DNA from: Streptomyces asiaticus | GTDB taxonomy: Bacteria; Actinomycetota; Actinomycetes; Streptomycetales; Streptomycetaceae | Assembly: GCF_018138715.1 (NCBI RefSeq) | Contig: NZ_JAGSHX010000006.1 | Location: forward strand, 7,626,001 to 7,690,000 | DNA length: 64,000 nt | Direction of reading: 5' to 3' | In this document: piece by piece, positions 45,617 to 54,346 of the stretch | How the letters are laid out: every line of letters begins with the position of its first letter | Position numbering within the stretch: position 1 is the first letter of the stretch | Position numbers and translations under genes: made by a program | Notes under the pieces: generated by a model | Told to the model about the DNA's origin: nothing | Seen by the model: only the letters and a program-made list of their open reading frames with translations | Databases searched by the model: none

Positions 45617-46450
45617 ATGACGATGCAGACGTGGTTCATCACTGGTGTCAACAGCGGGTTCGGGCGTGAGCTGGCCGAGCAGCTCCTTTCTCGCGGCGAC
45701 CGGGTCGCCGGGACGGTCCGGCGGGAGGGCTCGGTCGATGATCTGCGCGTCACGTACGGCGACCGTTTCTGGGTCGGCCACCTCGACGTCACTGACCTGC
45801 TGCGGGTCCGCGCGGTCGTGGACGCCGCCTTCGGGGACCTCGGCCGTATCGACGTCGTCGTGATCAACGCGGGTTACGGCCTGTTCGGTGCCGCCGAAGA
45901 GTTCACCGACGAGCAGGTGGTCCATCAGATCACCACCAACCTTCTCGGCTCGATCCAGACGGCGCGGGCCGCGCTGCCGCACCTGCGTGCCCAGGGCGGC
46001 GGCCGGGTGATCCAGATTTCCTCGGTCGCCGGGCTCGCCGCACACGCCGGTGCCTCCCTCTACCACGCGAGCAAATGGGGCATGGAGGGCTTCACGGAAG
46101 CACTCGCCCAGGAGGTGGCACCGTTCGGCATCGAGGTGACCCTCGTAGAGCCCGGAGGAGCGCGGACCGCCTTCAGCGGCAGCAGCCTCCAGCTGAGTGA
46201 GCCCTTGGCCGCTTACGACGGGACACCGGCCGCGATGGTGCGCGCCTTCCGGCACACCCGGATTCCGGTCCCCGGCGACCCGGTGAAGGTCGCGGCGAAG
46301 GTCATCAACAGCGCCGCGCAGAAGCCGGCCCCGATGAGGCTCGTCCTGGGCAGCGACTCCTACCAGGGAGTCACCACTGCGCTGCGCAACCGGCTCGCCC
46401 AGGTCGAGCCTCAGCAGGCGAGTGCGGCCGAGACCGACGCCGACACCTGA
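45617..46450 (+). CDS. Short-chain dehydrogenase/reductase
   Basis: 277 residues. TGVNSGFGRELAEQLLSRGD holds the TGxxxGxG loop, LDVTD and INAGYGLFGAAEE follow, and Ser/Tyr/Lys lie in QISSVAGLAAHAGASLYHAS then KWGMEGF. It belongs to the same GFGRE subgroup as the SDR at 10993. ATG 45617 is used; a second in-frame ATG is at 45623. It probably forms an operon with the esterase 90 bp downstream and is divergent from the MmyB-type regulator. Confidence 0.92.
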   Translation: MTMQTWFITGVNSGFGRELAEQLLSRGDRVAGTVRREGSVDDLRVTYGDRFWVGHLDVTDLLRVRAVVDAAFGDLGRIDVVVINAGYGLFGAAEEFTDEQVVHQITTNLLGSIQTARAALPHLRAQGGGRVIQISSVAGLAAHAGASLYHASKWGMEGFTEALAQEVAPFGIEVTLVEPGGARTAFSGSSLQLSEPLAAYDGTPAAMVRAFRHTRIPVPGDPVKVAAKVINSAAQKPAPMRLVLGSDSYQGVTTALRNRLAQVEPQQASAAETDADT

Positions 46451-46540
46451 GCACAGCAGCGGCACGACCGCTCACCATCCGTACCTGTCGACGCATCGAC
46501 GCGCACGGCGAGACACCCCCTACCGAGTGGAGCGAACAGC

Positions 46541-48043
46541 ATGGACACGATCGACGCCGAGACGACAGCAGGGACGGTCAGAGGCGAGCTGCGTGACGGG
46601 ATCGCCGCGTTCAAGGGCATCCCCTATGCGGAGCCACCGTTCGGCGTCAACGCGTTCAAGCCGCCCGTGCCGCGCGCTCCCTGGGAGGGCGTACGTGAGT
46701 GCACCGCCTACGGGCCGGGCTGCCCCCAGCCGTCCTCACCCATTTTCGGGGGCCTGAGCACAGGCGAGGACTTCCTGTCGGTCAACGTGTGGGCGCCAGA
46801 GGGTGCGACCGGCCTGCCGGTGATGTTCTCGATCCACGGCGGCGGCTTCCTCATGGGCTCGAACGCCGGCTCCGGCTCGGACGGGAACACCTTCGCCCGG
46901 GACGGAGTGGTGCTCGTCAGCTGCAACTATCGGCTCGGCGCTTTTGGATTCCTCCACGCCGGGCACCTGGACGACGCCTACGCCGCGGGATCGGGGGCCT
47001 ACGGAGTGGCCGACCAGATCGCCGCCCTGCGATGGACCCGCGAGAACATCGCGGCCTTCGGCGGCGCCCCGGACAACATCACCATCTTCGGCTCCTCGGC
47101 GGGCGGCACATTCGTCGGCGAACTCCTCGGCTGCCCTTCCGCACAGGGACTGTTCCAGCAGGCCGTCTGCCAGAGCGCCGCAGCGGCACCGCTGTTCGGC
47201 TTCCCCGCCCACTACGCCGAAGCGATCGCCGAGGCCATGCTTGACAAACTCGGTGTGCCCGCCCGTGACCTGCACACCGTCGACGCGGCGCGCATCCTGC
47301 AGGCGCAGACCGAGTTCATGATCGAGAAGCAGCGCGGTGAACACCCCGAGTGCGGACGCATGATCCCGTTCGTCCCGCTCACCGGCGGCGACCTGCTCCC
47401 ACAGCCCCCGTACCAGGCCATCACCGACGGCGTCGGGACGGACGTCAACCTGGTGATCGGAACCAACCGCGACGAGTGCACCCTGTACGCGCTGATGGAG
47501 GAAATGGGCGCTGCTGAAACAGGCATGTCCCCCGGGGGCTGGGACGCCGACCCGGCAGTACAGCAGGCCATCCTTGACGTCTACGAACAGAGCCAGGAAC
47601 CGGGTTCTGCGATCACACCGCAGGTCTCGATGGATACCGACCGCGCCTTCCGCGTCCCCTCACTGCGGATCGCCGACGCCCACCACCGAGCAGGCGGAAC
47701 GACCCGATTCTACCAGTTCGCATGGCGCAGCCCGGCCTTCAACGGACGCGTAGGAGCGTCCCACGGCATCGAAGGCCCGTTCGTGTTCGACGACTTCTCC
47801 CTGCCGATCACCAAGACGCTGATCGGCGACGAGATGCCCCAGGACCTGCTCACCGCCATGCACGGCTCTTGGATCTCCTTCGCGACCACTGGCGACCCCT
47901 CCGCCACCGGTGTCATCCCGGTCTGGCCGACTCACAACCCGGACACTCGCCCCACGATGGTGTTCGACACCAAGACCACCGTCGCCGAAGACCCCGACGG
48001 TGAGCGCCGCGCCAGCTGGGACGAGATCGACCTGAGTCTCTAA
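46541..48043 (+). CDS. Carboxylesterase/lipase (type B), second copy
   Basis: 500 residues. HGGGF at about 99-103, nucleophile GSSAG with Ser near 186, and catalytic-His segment GASHGIEGPFVFDDF. GTRXEXT-like acid region in GTNRDECTLYALMEEM. No signal peptide. It follows the SDR gene and is probably co-transcribed. An SDR plus an esterase under a lipid-sensing type of regulator suggests handling of an ester or hydroxy compound. It is a paralogue of the enzyme at 3176-4666. Confidence 0.92.
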   Translation: MDTIDAETTAGTVRGELRDGIAAFKGIPYAEPPFGVNAFKPPVPRAPWEGVRECTAYGPGCPQPSSPIFGGLSTGEDFLSVNVWAPEGATGLPVMFSIHGGGFLMGSNAGSGSDGNTFARDGVVLVSCNYRLGAFGFLHAGHLDDAYAAGSGAYGVADQIAALRWTRENIAAFGGAPDNITIFGSSAGGTFVGELLGCPSAQGLFQQAVCQSAAAAPLFGFPAHYAEAIAEAMLDKLGVPARDLHTVDAARILQAQTEFMIEKQRGEHPECGRMIPFVPLTGGDLLPQPPYQAITDGVGTDVNLVIGTNRDECTLYALMEEMGAAETGMSPGGWDADPAVQQAILDVYEQSQEPGSAITPQVSMDTDRAFRVPSLRIADAHHRAGGTTRFYQFAWRSPAFNGRVGASHGIEGPFVFDDFSLPITKTLIGDEMPQDLLTAMHGSWISFATTGDPSATGVIPVWPTHNPDTRPTMVFDTKTTVAEDPDGERRASWDEIDLSL

Positions 48044-48136
48044 CCTGCCTGCAAGCCGGTCGAATCCACTCCGATGCGGACAGGGCTGTGAAGGCCGGGG
48101 CCAAGGACTCGTCGAAGGCCCGGCGGTAGCCCGGAA

Positions 48137-48602
48137 CTACCGGGAGCCCGCCACAGGGCGCGACTTGTAGAAGGACTCCTCCAGGTAGGCGGCCTCGTGC
48201 GGCTGGTAGGGCTCCTCCAAGTAGGCGACCGCGTCTTCGTCGAGTTCGACGTCCGCCGCGGCGACCGCGTCGGCCAGCTGGGCCGGCTTGGTGACCCCGA
48301 CGATGGGCGAGGTCACCGCCGGGTTGCGCATGACCCAGGCCAGGGCGATCTGAGCCGGGGACAGACCCCGCTGGCCCGCGATCTCGTGGACGCGCTCGGC
48401 CACTGCCTGGTCCCCGTCGCGGTAGAGGATCTTGCCGCCCTCGTCGGTCTCGGCACGCGCCGTGGCGGTGTCCCGGGCCCGCGTCAGCCTGCCCCGCGCC
48501 AGCGGGCTCCACGGGATCACGCCGATGCCCTGGTCGGCGCAGAGCGGGAGCATCTTGCGCTCTGCTTCTCGGTGGATGAGGTTGTAGTTTTCTGACGATC
48601 CA
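48137..48602 (-). pseudogene. Aldo/keto reductase, C-terminal half
   Basis: Reads ENYNLIHREAERKMLPLCAD, QGIGVIPWSPLARGRLTRAR, SPAQIALAWVMRNPAVTSPI and VGVTKPAQLADAVAA to a TAG at 48137. This is the second half of a Tas/YajO-type AKR, including the cofactor-binding WSPLARG and P-VGV-K segments. The first half with the catalytic Asp-Tyr-Lys-His is gone beyond about 48602, where IS630 material begins shortly after. Confidence 0.85.
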
Positions 48603-48755
48603 ATCGGGCCCCGTATGAGACGCGCAGCGCGGCCAACGCACTGGCGGACAGCTGGCTCTGAGGAGGCGACGCCCCCCCCGATGACTCCTGGCGTAAGGAT
48701 CACCCGAGACCAATGTCCTAGTGTCCTGCGCCAGTATTTGATCGTTAGTTGTTGC

Positions 48756-49593
48756 GTGACTCCTTCTGCTGCTGGTGCTTCGGTCCCTCGTCGGGGCCCG
48801 AAGCTGGAACCGTTACTGCTCTCCGATGAGGAGAGGGCGGTGTTGCAACGGTGGTCGCGTCGGGCGACGTCGGCTCAGGCGCTGGCCCTGCGGGCTCGGA
48901 TCGTACTGGCGTGTGCGGGCCCGGAGGTGCCGCCGATCGTGGTGGTCGCCCGCGAGTTGCGGGTGGCCGCCGACACGGTCCGCAAGTGGCGGCGCCGGTT
49001 CCTGGCCGAGCGGCTGGACGGCCTGGCCGACGAGCCCCGGCCGGGACGACCGCCCGCCATCGGTGTTGATCGGGTGGAGGCGGTCGTGGTCACCACGCTG
49101 GAGGAGATCCCGAAGAACGCCACGCACTGGTCGCGGAAGTCGATGGCCGAGCACAGCGGCCTGTCGAAATCCACCGTCGGCCGGATCTGGCGGAAGTTCC
49201 AGCTCAAGCCGCACCTCACGAACACCTTCAAGCTGTCCACCGACCCGTTGTTCGTGGAGAAGGTCTACGACGTCGTTGGCCTGTACTTCAACCCGCCCGA
49301 CGGCGCGGTGGTCCTCTCGGTGGATGAGAAGTCCCAGATCCAGGCCCTGGAACGGTCCCAGCCGGTGCTGCTGATCATGCCCGGCATGCCCGAGCGGCGC
49401 ACTCACGACTACGTCCGCAACGGCCTGACCACGCTGTTCGCCGCCTTCGACGTCGCCACCGGCGAGGTCATCAGCTCCCTGCACCGTCGGCACCGGGCAG
49501 CGGAGTTCAAGAAGTTCCTGATCAAGATCGACAAAGAGGTGCCCGCACACCTCCAGATCCACCTCATCTGCGACAACTACGGCACCCATAAGA
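48756..49593 (+). pseudogene. IS630-family transposase, C-terminus missing
   Basis: GTG 48756. LLSDEERAVLQRWSRRATSA starts the two HTH domains; VARELRVAADTVRKWRRRFL and WSRKSMAEHSGLSKSTVGRI follow. First catalytic Asp in VVLSVDEKSQIQALERSQPV, second in HLICDNYGTHK, after which homology ends at 49593. The last 80 or so residues with the catalytic Asp/Glu are replaced by unrelated sequence. Confidence 0.88.
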
Positions 49594-49614
49594 CTGCGGG
49601 TGCCGATAAATCAT

Positions 49615-49773
49615 CCGCGCAGTTCAGGCGGCGTGCTGGTATTGGGGGCGCGGCCGAGGAGGCCGATGGCATCTCGCTGGAGGCGGAGCCTGACGTGGGC
49701 GTAGACGGTGGCGGTGACGCCGGTGTGGGCGTTGGCCGAGGAGGTCCTTGGTGACGACGCGTTCGACGCTGTG
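49615..49773 (-). pseudogene. Tyrosine recombinase (integrase), C-terminal remnant
   Basis: The minus strand reads SVERVVTKDLLG in one frame and AHTGVTATVYAHVRLRLQRD then AIGLLG in the next. LGHAHIGVTAxVYAHVRLRLQRDAI is the end of Streptomyces site-specific integrases; the Y in VYAHV is the catalytic tyrosine. Only this tail survives. It hints that an integrative element once ended here. Confidence 0.6.
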
Positions 49774-50028
49774 CTTGCCGAATACTTCATCCGTGCAGGT
49801 CACGCGGCATGTTTGTATTCGTGGAGGATGCCGCCAAGGCGGTCGTGGCGTCGTATGTCGAGGTTGCTTAACTTGTCCGGATCGTCGATTGGTGAGGGCA
49901 GCGGGTGTAGCGGTCGGGCGTTCGCGATGGAATGTCGGCTGCGCGAGAGCGCCGACTAGAGCGACGAGGCCGACCACCGCCAGCCCGGGTGCAGGCGTCC
50001 GACCAGGGCGGATGACATTCTCGGCAAG
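49774..50028 (-). mobile_element. Short deletion derivative of the CTTGCCG rve element
   Basis: 255 bp with both ends intact: CTTGCCGAATACTTCATCCG at 49774 and the reversed right end CTTGCCGAGAATGTCATCCG at 50028. Inside are only the last codons of the transposase (about 49800-49930) joined to the non-coding 5' leader. It resembles a MITE that the intact transposase at 32807 could move. It truncates the Sua5-type gene. Confidence 0.85.
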
Positions 50029-50295
50029 CGCAAGGTCCGCGTCGATCGTGATCGCGTCGACGATCTCCTGCTCGCGGCTGCCCAGCTCGTGCACCTCACG
50101 GTGCAGCTCGTAGTTGCCGACCATCGCGTGGCGCTTATGCGGGGCGCGCTGCTTGGCGACGAACAACCGCTGTAGTGCTTCCGGCGAGCTCGCGCCCGCC
50201 CCGTAGCCGATGTCGCCGGGGAGAATGACCGCGCCACCGGCTGTGATCGTGTCGAAGACGCGCTTCGCGTCGGCGTTGATGTCGTGCCTGCCCAT
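50029..50295 (-). pseudogene. Sua5/YciO/YrdC-family protein, 5' part
   Basis: ATG 50295 has a perfect AGGAGG. 89 codons read GRHDINADAKRVFDTITAGG, AVILPGDIGYGAGASSPEAL, QRLFVAKQRAPHKRHAMVGN, matching the KRxxxKP-type nucleotide/tRNA-modifying fold (here K--APHKRHAM). Cut at DADLAL by the MITE-like element. Full-length family members are about 200 residues. Housekeeping TsaC is presumably elsewhere. Confidence 0.7.
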
Positions 50296-50396
50296 CCGAG
50301 CCTCCTTGCTCGTTGGGTGGTATGCGTTGCCGTATCCCGGAACGGACGCTGGTCCGTTGCCAGCCGCCGCTTCATTACATCGCTCTGTCCAGGTTG

Positions 50397-50460
50397 TTGA
50401 CTTGGGTGAAAGTAGCATCTATCTTCATGCTACATCGCGGCAAGGATTGCCACGATGTAG
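50397..50460 (+). promoter_or_regulatory. Promoter with nested inverted repeats (catabolic operon)
   Basis: TTGACT (50397-50402), 17 bp, TATCTT (50420-50425): near-consensus. Overlapping the -10 is GTAGCAT-N8-ATGCTAC (50412-50433). Just downstream is a second palindrome: CTACATCG (50430-50437), GGCAA-GGA-TTGCC inside, CGATGTAG (50453-50460). The two share the bases CTAC at 50430-50433. Either could be the site for the IclR protein encoded at 52149, or the second could be an RNA hairpin at the 5' end of the message. Confidence 0.65.
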
Positions 50461-50475
50461 TCATCGGAGGATGTC

Positions 50476-51328
50476 ATGCGTCGAAGCCTTGCGGCTCGAG
50501 CCGCCCTCGTGATCCCGGCACTGCTGGTCGTCGCAGGCAGCGGCGGCAGCGCAACGCTGCGGACACAACTGTCGGGCGGCATCCCCATCGGTGAGATCGG
50601 CTACAAGTCCGTCCTTGACGCGTCGAAGGAGGGCATCCCGGTGCTCGCGGTCGGAGGCGGCGCTCAGGGCCCTTACGGCGGCGACTTCTACGCTCGCGCC
50701 GACAACAACCGGGTCAACGACCTTCGTGACATCAAGAAGTGGGCGTACACCAACCCCGGGTCCTCGATCTACGCGCGGTCGTTCCTGCTCCCCAAAACGG
50801 CGGGACTCCCCACCAAGGCCAAGCGCATCGCCGCCGGCGGAGTCGGCGAGGGTGAGGCCCTACTGGAGGCGGGCAGCGTCGACGTCGCCTGGCTGCCGCC
50901 GTCCCTGGCGAGCCGCAGCAAGGGCAAGTTCACGTTGGTCGTGGAGACGAGCAAGTACATCACTGACTTCCAGCAGAGCGTCATCACCACCAGCCCGGCC
51001 TACGCCAAAAGAGCACCCCGACGTGGTACGGGGCGTCCTCGCCGGCCGGCAGGAGGCAGCACAGTGGATCACCCAGAACCCGGATGCCGCCGCGCGCATC
51101 TACGCCAAGCACGTCGACCTTCCCGTCCCGGCAGCGGTGTCGGTGGTCAAGGGTGCGGTCAAGTCGAACGTCCGGAACGTGGGCTTCAACTCCGCTGCGC
51201 TGAAGCGCGCCACGGAGGCCGCGGTCGTCAGCGGGTTCAAGGGCGACGTGAAGTACTGCGACTTCATCGACACCTCGTACCTGCCCAGCGGTGCCACTGC
51301 CGAACTGCCGACCAAGTGCGGCGCGTGA
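50476..51328 (+). pseudogene. NMT1/SsuA-type ABC substrate-binding protein, damaged
   Basis: GGAGG then ATG 50476. The signal peptide (RRSLAARAALVIPALLVVAG) runs straight into LSGGIPIGEIGYKSVLDASK, so some 60-80 residues of the N-lobe are missing. RDIKKWAYTNPGSSIYARSF, KRIAAGGVGEGEALLEAGSV and DVAWLPPSLASRSKG are typical of taurine/nitrate/NMT1-like binding proteins. Near 51008 one extra A in AAAA shifts the frame; the rest (EHPDVVRGVLAGRQEAAQWI, NPDAAARIYAKHV) is in frame +1 to the stop at 51328. Two lesions argue for true loss. Confidence 0.85.
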
Positions 51329-51386
51329 CAGCCGCACCGGAACCAGGTCTCGCCCCTCCAGCCGCGACGGACACGGAGAACCGATC

Positions 51387-52082
51387 ATGAACACAGATGC
51401 GGACACGACGTCCCGCCCCGCTGCGAGCGCCGCAGCCGCCGGAGCCGCGCACGTCGAGGCGTCGGGCGTCGTGCGGGCCTTCGGGCCGGTACAGGCGCTC
51501 GGACCCGTCGATCTGCGTATAAGAGCAGGTGAGTTCGTGTCGGTCGTGGGCCCGAGCGGCTGCGGAAAGTCGACGCTCCTGGAGATCATCGGGGGTCTTC
51601 AGGCCCCGGACGCGGGCACGGTCGAGGTCGGCGGGGAGACGCTGGCCGGGCCGCGGGAGCGTACCGCGATCGTGTTCCAGGACTCTGCGTGCCTGCCGTG
51701 GCGGACCGTCCTGGACAACGTCGCCTTCCCACTGGAGGTGGCGAAGGTGCCCCGGAAGGAGCGCCGCGCCCGGGCCCAGGAACTCCGGGTCCTCCCGATG
51801 GTCGGCTGGCCCGCCGTCATGCCCGCGGTCGCGGCCGGGCTACGGCTGACCTTCGGGTTCACCTTCCTCGGCCTGATCATCGCTGAGATGTTCGCCGGCT
51901 CCTCGGGGCTCGGCCAGCAGCTCCTGCGCAACGTCGCCCTTGCCCGCATGGAATACATCGCCGAGGAGATCGTCCTGATCGTCGTATTGGCGCTCGTGCC
52001 CTTCCTGCTGCTCACGTGGATCGAGAGGCGCGTCAATGACCGCTTCGGCTCCCGCTCGGCACCCCGTGGAAGCCGCTCATGA
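51387..52082 (+). CDS. Chimeric ORF: ABC ATPase N-terminus fused to permease C-terminus
   Basis: 231 codons in one frame. Residues 1-135 are an SsuB/TauB-type ATPase (ASGVVRAFGPVQALGPVDLR, Walker A GPSGCGKST, Q-loop FQDSACLPW) as far as RKERRARAQELR. Residues 136-231 are the end of an SsuC-type permease (LPMVGWPAVMPAVAAGLRLT, GLIIAEMFAGSSGLGQQLLR, IVLIVVLALVPFLLLTWIER). The ABC signature, Walker B, and the permease's first helices and EAA loop are missing, so one deletion joined the two genes in frame. It cannot work as a normal importer; whether the product is made is unknown. Confidence 0.88.
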   Translation: MNTDADTTSRPAASAAAAGAAHVEASGVVRAFGPVQALGPVDLRIRAGEFVSVVGPSGCGKSTLLEIIGGLQAPDAGTVEVGGETLAGPRERTAIVFQDSACLPWRTVLDNVAFPLEVAKVPRKERRARAQELRVLPMVGWPAVMPAVAAGLRLTFGFTFLGLIIAEMFAGSSGLGQQLLRNVALARMEYIAEEIVLIVVLALVPFLLLTWIERRVNDRFGSRSAPRGSRS

Positions 52083-52148
52083 CCGCCATATCCTCGGGTG
52101 CGCATTGCGTGAGAACGCTACCAATCGATGAAAACGGAGACCGGAACG

Positions 52149-52943
52149 ATGTCTGAAGGCCAGCCCTCGATCCTCGTCATGGAGAAGGCGGTCCGCGTCC
52201 TTGATTGCTTTTCCCCGGGGCAGACCCGGCTGTCGCTGAGCGACATCCGGCGGCTGACGGGCATGCCCAACTCGACGGTCGCCCGCCTGGTCCGCACCCT
52301 TGTCGCCAGTGAACTCCTTCAGCGGACGGGAGACGAGTACTGCGTCGGACTCCGCGTGCTCGGCTGGGCGTCGGCCGCGTCGGCCGGCTCGGACCTGTTG
52401 GTGGCCGCCGAACCAGTGGCCGCGCACCTGCGGGACGTGACCGGCGAGACGGCCGGGCTCTACATTCGGCGCGGCACGACGAGGGTGGCGGTGATCGTCA
52501 AGCTCAGCTCGCGGTCGATCATCTACCGCAGTGACGTCGGCCAGCTCATGCCGATGCACCTGGGAGCGGCCGGCAAGGTGTTCATGGCCCATGACGAGCG
52601 GGTGCTCAACGCGGTTCTCGTCGAGACCGCCGACGAGGCGCCGGGCGAGTCGCGGATCGCGCTGGATCGGCAGCTCGAGTTCGTGCGGGGGCATGGTTGG
52701 CTGCTGACCGAGGAGGAACGCGAGGCAGGCCTCAACTCACTGGCCGCGCCCGTGTTCGACGCGAGCGGCACCATCGTGGCGGCCATCGCGGTCGGCGGCC
52801 CCTCGTCCCGCCTCGACCGAGCGGCCGCCGAGGAATTCGGTCCGCTCGTCGCCGACGCCGCGCGGAGCCTGTCGCGCCGCCTCGGCTATGACGGTGCCCC
52901 GGCCGGGCGGGCGCCGGGCACCACGAGCGAGGCGACGGCGTAA
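52149..52943 (+). CDS. IclR-family transcriptional regulator
   Basis: 264 residues from ATG 52149; an upstream ATG at 52128 has no ribosome site. N-terminal winged [43 protein letters not shown]. The effector domain has [55 protein letters not shown] and [10 protein letters not shown]. IclR proteins sense small acids such as glyoxylate, pyruvate or aromatic intermediates. It stands between the transporter remnant and the dehydratase genes (2-bp gap to the next), so it most likely regulates this operon through the palindromes at 50412-50460. Confidence 0.93.
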   Translation: MSEGQPSILVMEKAVRVLDCFSPGQTRLSLSDIRRLTGMPNSTVARLVRTLVASELLQRTGDEYCVGLRVLGWASAASAGSDLLVAAEPVAAHLRDVTGETAGLYIRRGTTRVAVIVKLSSRSIIYRSDVGQLMPMHLGAAGKVFMAHDERVLNAVLVETADEAPGESRIALDRQLEFVRGHGWLLTEEEREAGLNSLAAPVFDASGTIVAAIAVGGPSSRLDRAAAEEFGPLVADAARSLSRRLGYDGAPAGRAPGTTSEATA

Positions 52944-52945
52944 CG

Positions 52946-54346
52946 ATGACCACCCTGCTGGACAAGATCTGGGACGCCCACGTGGTGCACTGCGGCGCCG
53001 CGGGAAGCAGCGATCTGCTCTACGTCGACTTCCACCTGCTCCACGAAGGCTCCAGCCCGCAGGCGTTCGAGGGCCTGCGCCTGGCCGGACGCACGGTCCG
53101 CCGGCCCGACCTCACACTCGCCACCGAGGACCACGTCGTTCCCACCCGCGGCCTGCTGGGGCAGACCGGTGTGGCAGTGACGATGGTGGAGGCACTGCGG
53201 CGCAATTGCGCGGAGTTCGGAATCCCGCTGCACCGATCGGGCACGGACGGCCAGGGCATCGTGCACGTGATCGGACCCGAGCTCGGCATCACCCAGCCCG
53301 GCCGCATCATCCTGTGCGGCGACAGCCACACGAGTACGCACGGCGCGTTCGGTGCGCTCGCGTTCGGCATCGGCACCAGCCAGGTCGAGCACGTGCTGGC
53401 GACGCAGACTGTCGCGTTCGCCAAGCCTCGTGCCATGGCCGTGACGCTGCACGGCGCGCTGCCGGCCGGCGTCTCGGCGAAGGACGTGGCACTGGCCGTC
53501 ATCGGCCGGATCGGCACCGGGGGCGCGCAAGGCCATGTGATCGAGTACCGCGGACCCGCCGTCGAGGCGATGTCCATGGAGTCGCGGCTGACGCTGTGCA
53601 ACATGTCGATCGAGGCGGGTGCGAAGGCCGGCATGATCGCTCCCGACGACGTGACCGTCGACTACCTCCGCGGCCGGCCGTACGCACCGACGGGGCGCGC
53701 CTGGGACGATGCCGTCGCATCGTGGAAGTCGCTGCGCAGCGACGACGACGCCGAGTTCGACCGCAGCATCGACATCGATGTGACGACCTTGTCGCCGTTC
53801 GTCAGCTGGGGCACGAACCCGAGCCAGGTCGTCGAGCTGAGCGCGGCGGTCCCGGACCCGGCCGATACGCCCGATCCAGACGCACGCCGCGCCGCCGAGC
53901 GGGCTCTGACCTACATGGATCTCTCTCCCGGAACACCGATGCGGGAGATCCCGATCGACGTGGTGTTCCTCGGGTCCTGCACCAACGGCCGCATCGAGGA
54001 CCTCCGGGCCGCCGCGCAGGTCCTCGAGGGCCGCGAGATCGCGCCCGGGGTGCGCATGCTCGTCGTGCCCGGTTCGGCCGCCGTCATGCGCGCCGCCGAG
54101 TCCGAGGGTCTCGACGAGGTGTTCCGCAAGGCCGGGGCAGAGTGGCGCACGGCCGGCTGCTCCTTGTGTGTCGCGATGAACGACGACTCCCTGGCGGCGG
54201 GGGAGCGCTGCGCGTCGACCTCCAACCGCAACTTCGAGGGCCGCCAGGGCCGGGGCGGCCGTACGCACCTGGTCTCACCCACCACCGCGGCCGCAACGGC
54301 GGTGACCGGCCGCCTCACCGCGCCGTCGAACCTGGGAACCCGATGA
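52946..54346 (+). CDS. LeuC-type dehydratase, large subunit (aconitase superfamily)
   Basis: 466 residues, bacterial LeuC length. [11 protein letters not shown] start; [20 protein letters not shown] active-site loop; Fe-S cysteines in [14 protein letters not shown] and [20 protein letters not shown] (CxxC); [20 protein letters not shown] near the end. These enzymes need a [4Fe-4S] cluster and a small subunit to dehydrate and rehydrate 2-hydroxy or 3-hydroxy diacids. It sits beside a lyase and a second dehydratase, not beside leuB or leuA, so leucine synthesis is unlikely. It overlaps its small-subunit gene by ATGA. Confidence 0.9.
   Translation: MTTLLDKIWDAHVVHCGAAGSSDLLYVDFHLLHEGSSPQAFEGLRLAGRTVRRPDLTLATEDHVVPTRGLLGQTGVAVTMVEALRRNCAEFGIPLHRSGTDGQGIVHVIGPELGITQPGRIILCGDSHTSTHGAFGALAFGIGTSQVEHVLATQTVAFAKPRAMAVTLHGALPAGVSAKDVALAVIGRIGTGGAQGHVIEYRGPAVEAMSMESRLTLCNMSIEAGAKAGMIAPDDVTVDYLRGRPYAPTGRAWDDAVASWKSLRSDDDAEFDRSIDIDVTTLSPFVSWGTNPSQVVELSAAVPDPADTPDPDARRAAERALTYMDLSPGTPMREIPIDVVFLGSCTNGRIEDLRAAAQVLEGREIAPGVRMLVVPGSAAVMRAAESEGLDEVFRKAGAEWRTAGCSLCVAMNDDSLAAGERCASTSNRNFEGRQGRGGRTHLVSPTTAAATAVTGRLTAPSNLGTR

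Noticed and set aside
48606..48755. Short plus frame YETRSAANALADSWL and an eight-C run before IS630
   Set aside because: Too short to support a gene; probably debris at the aldo/keto reductase/IS630 junction.
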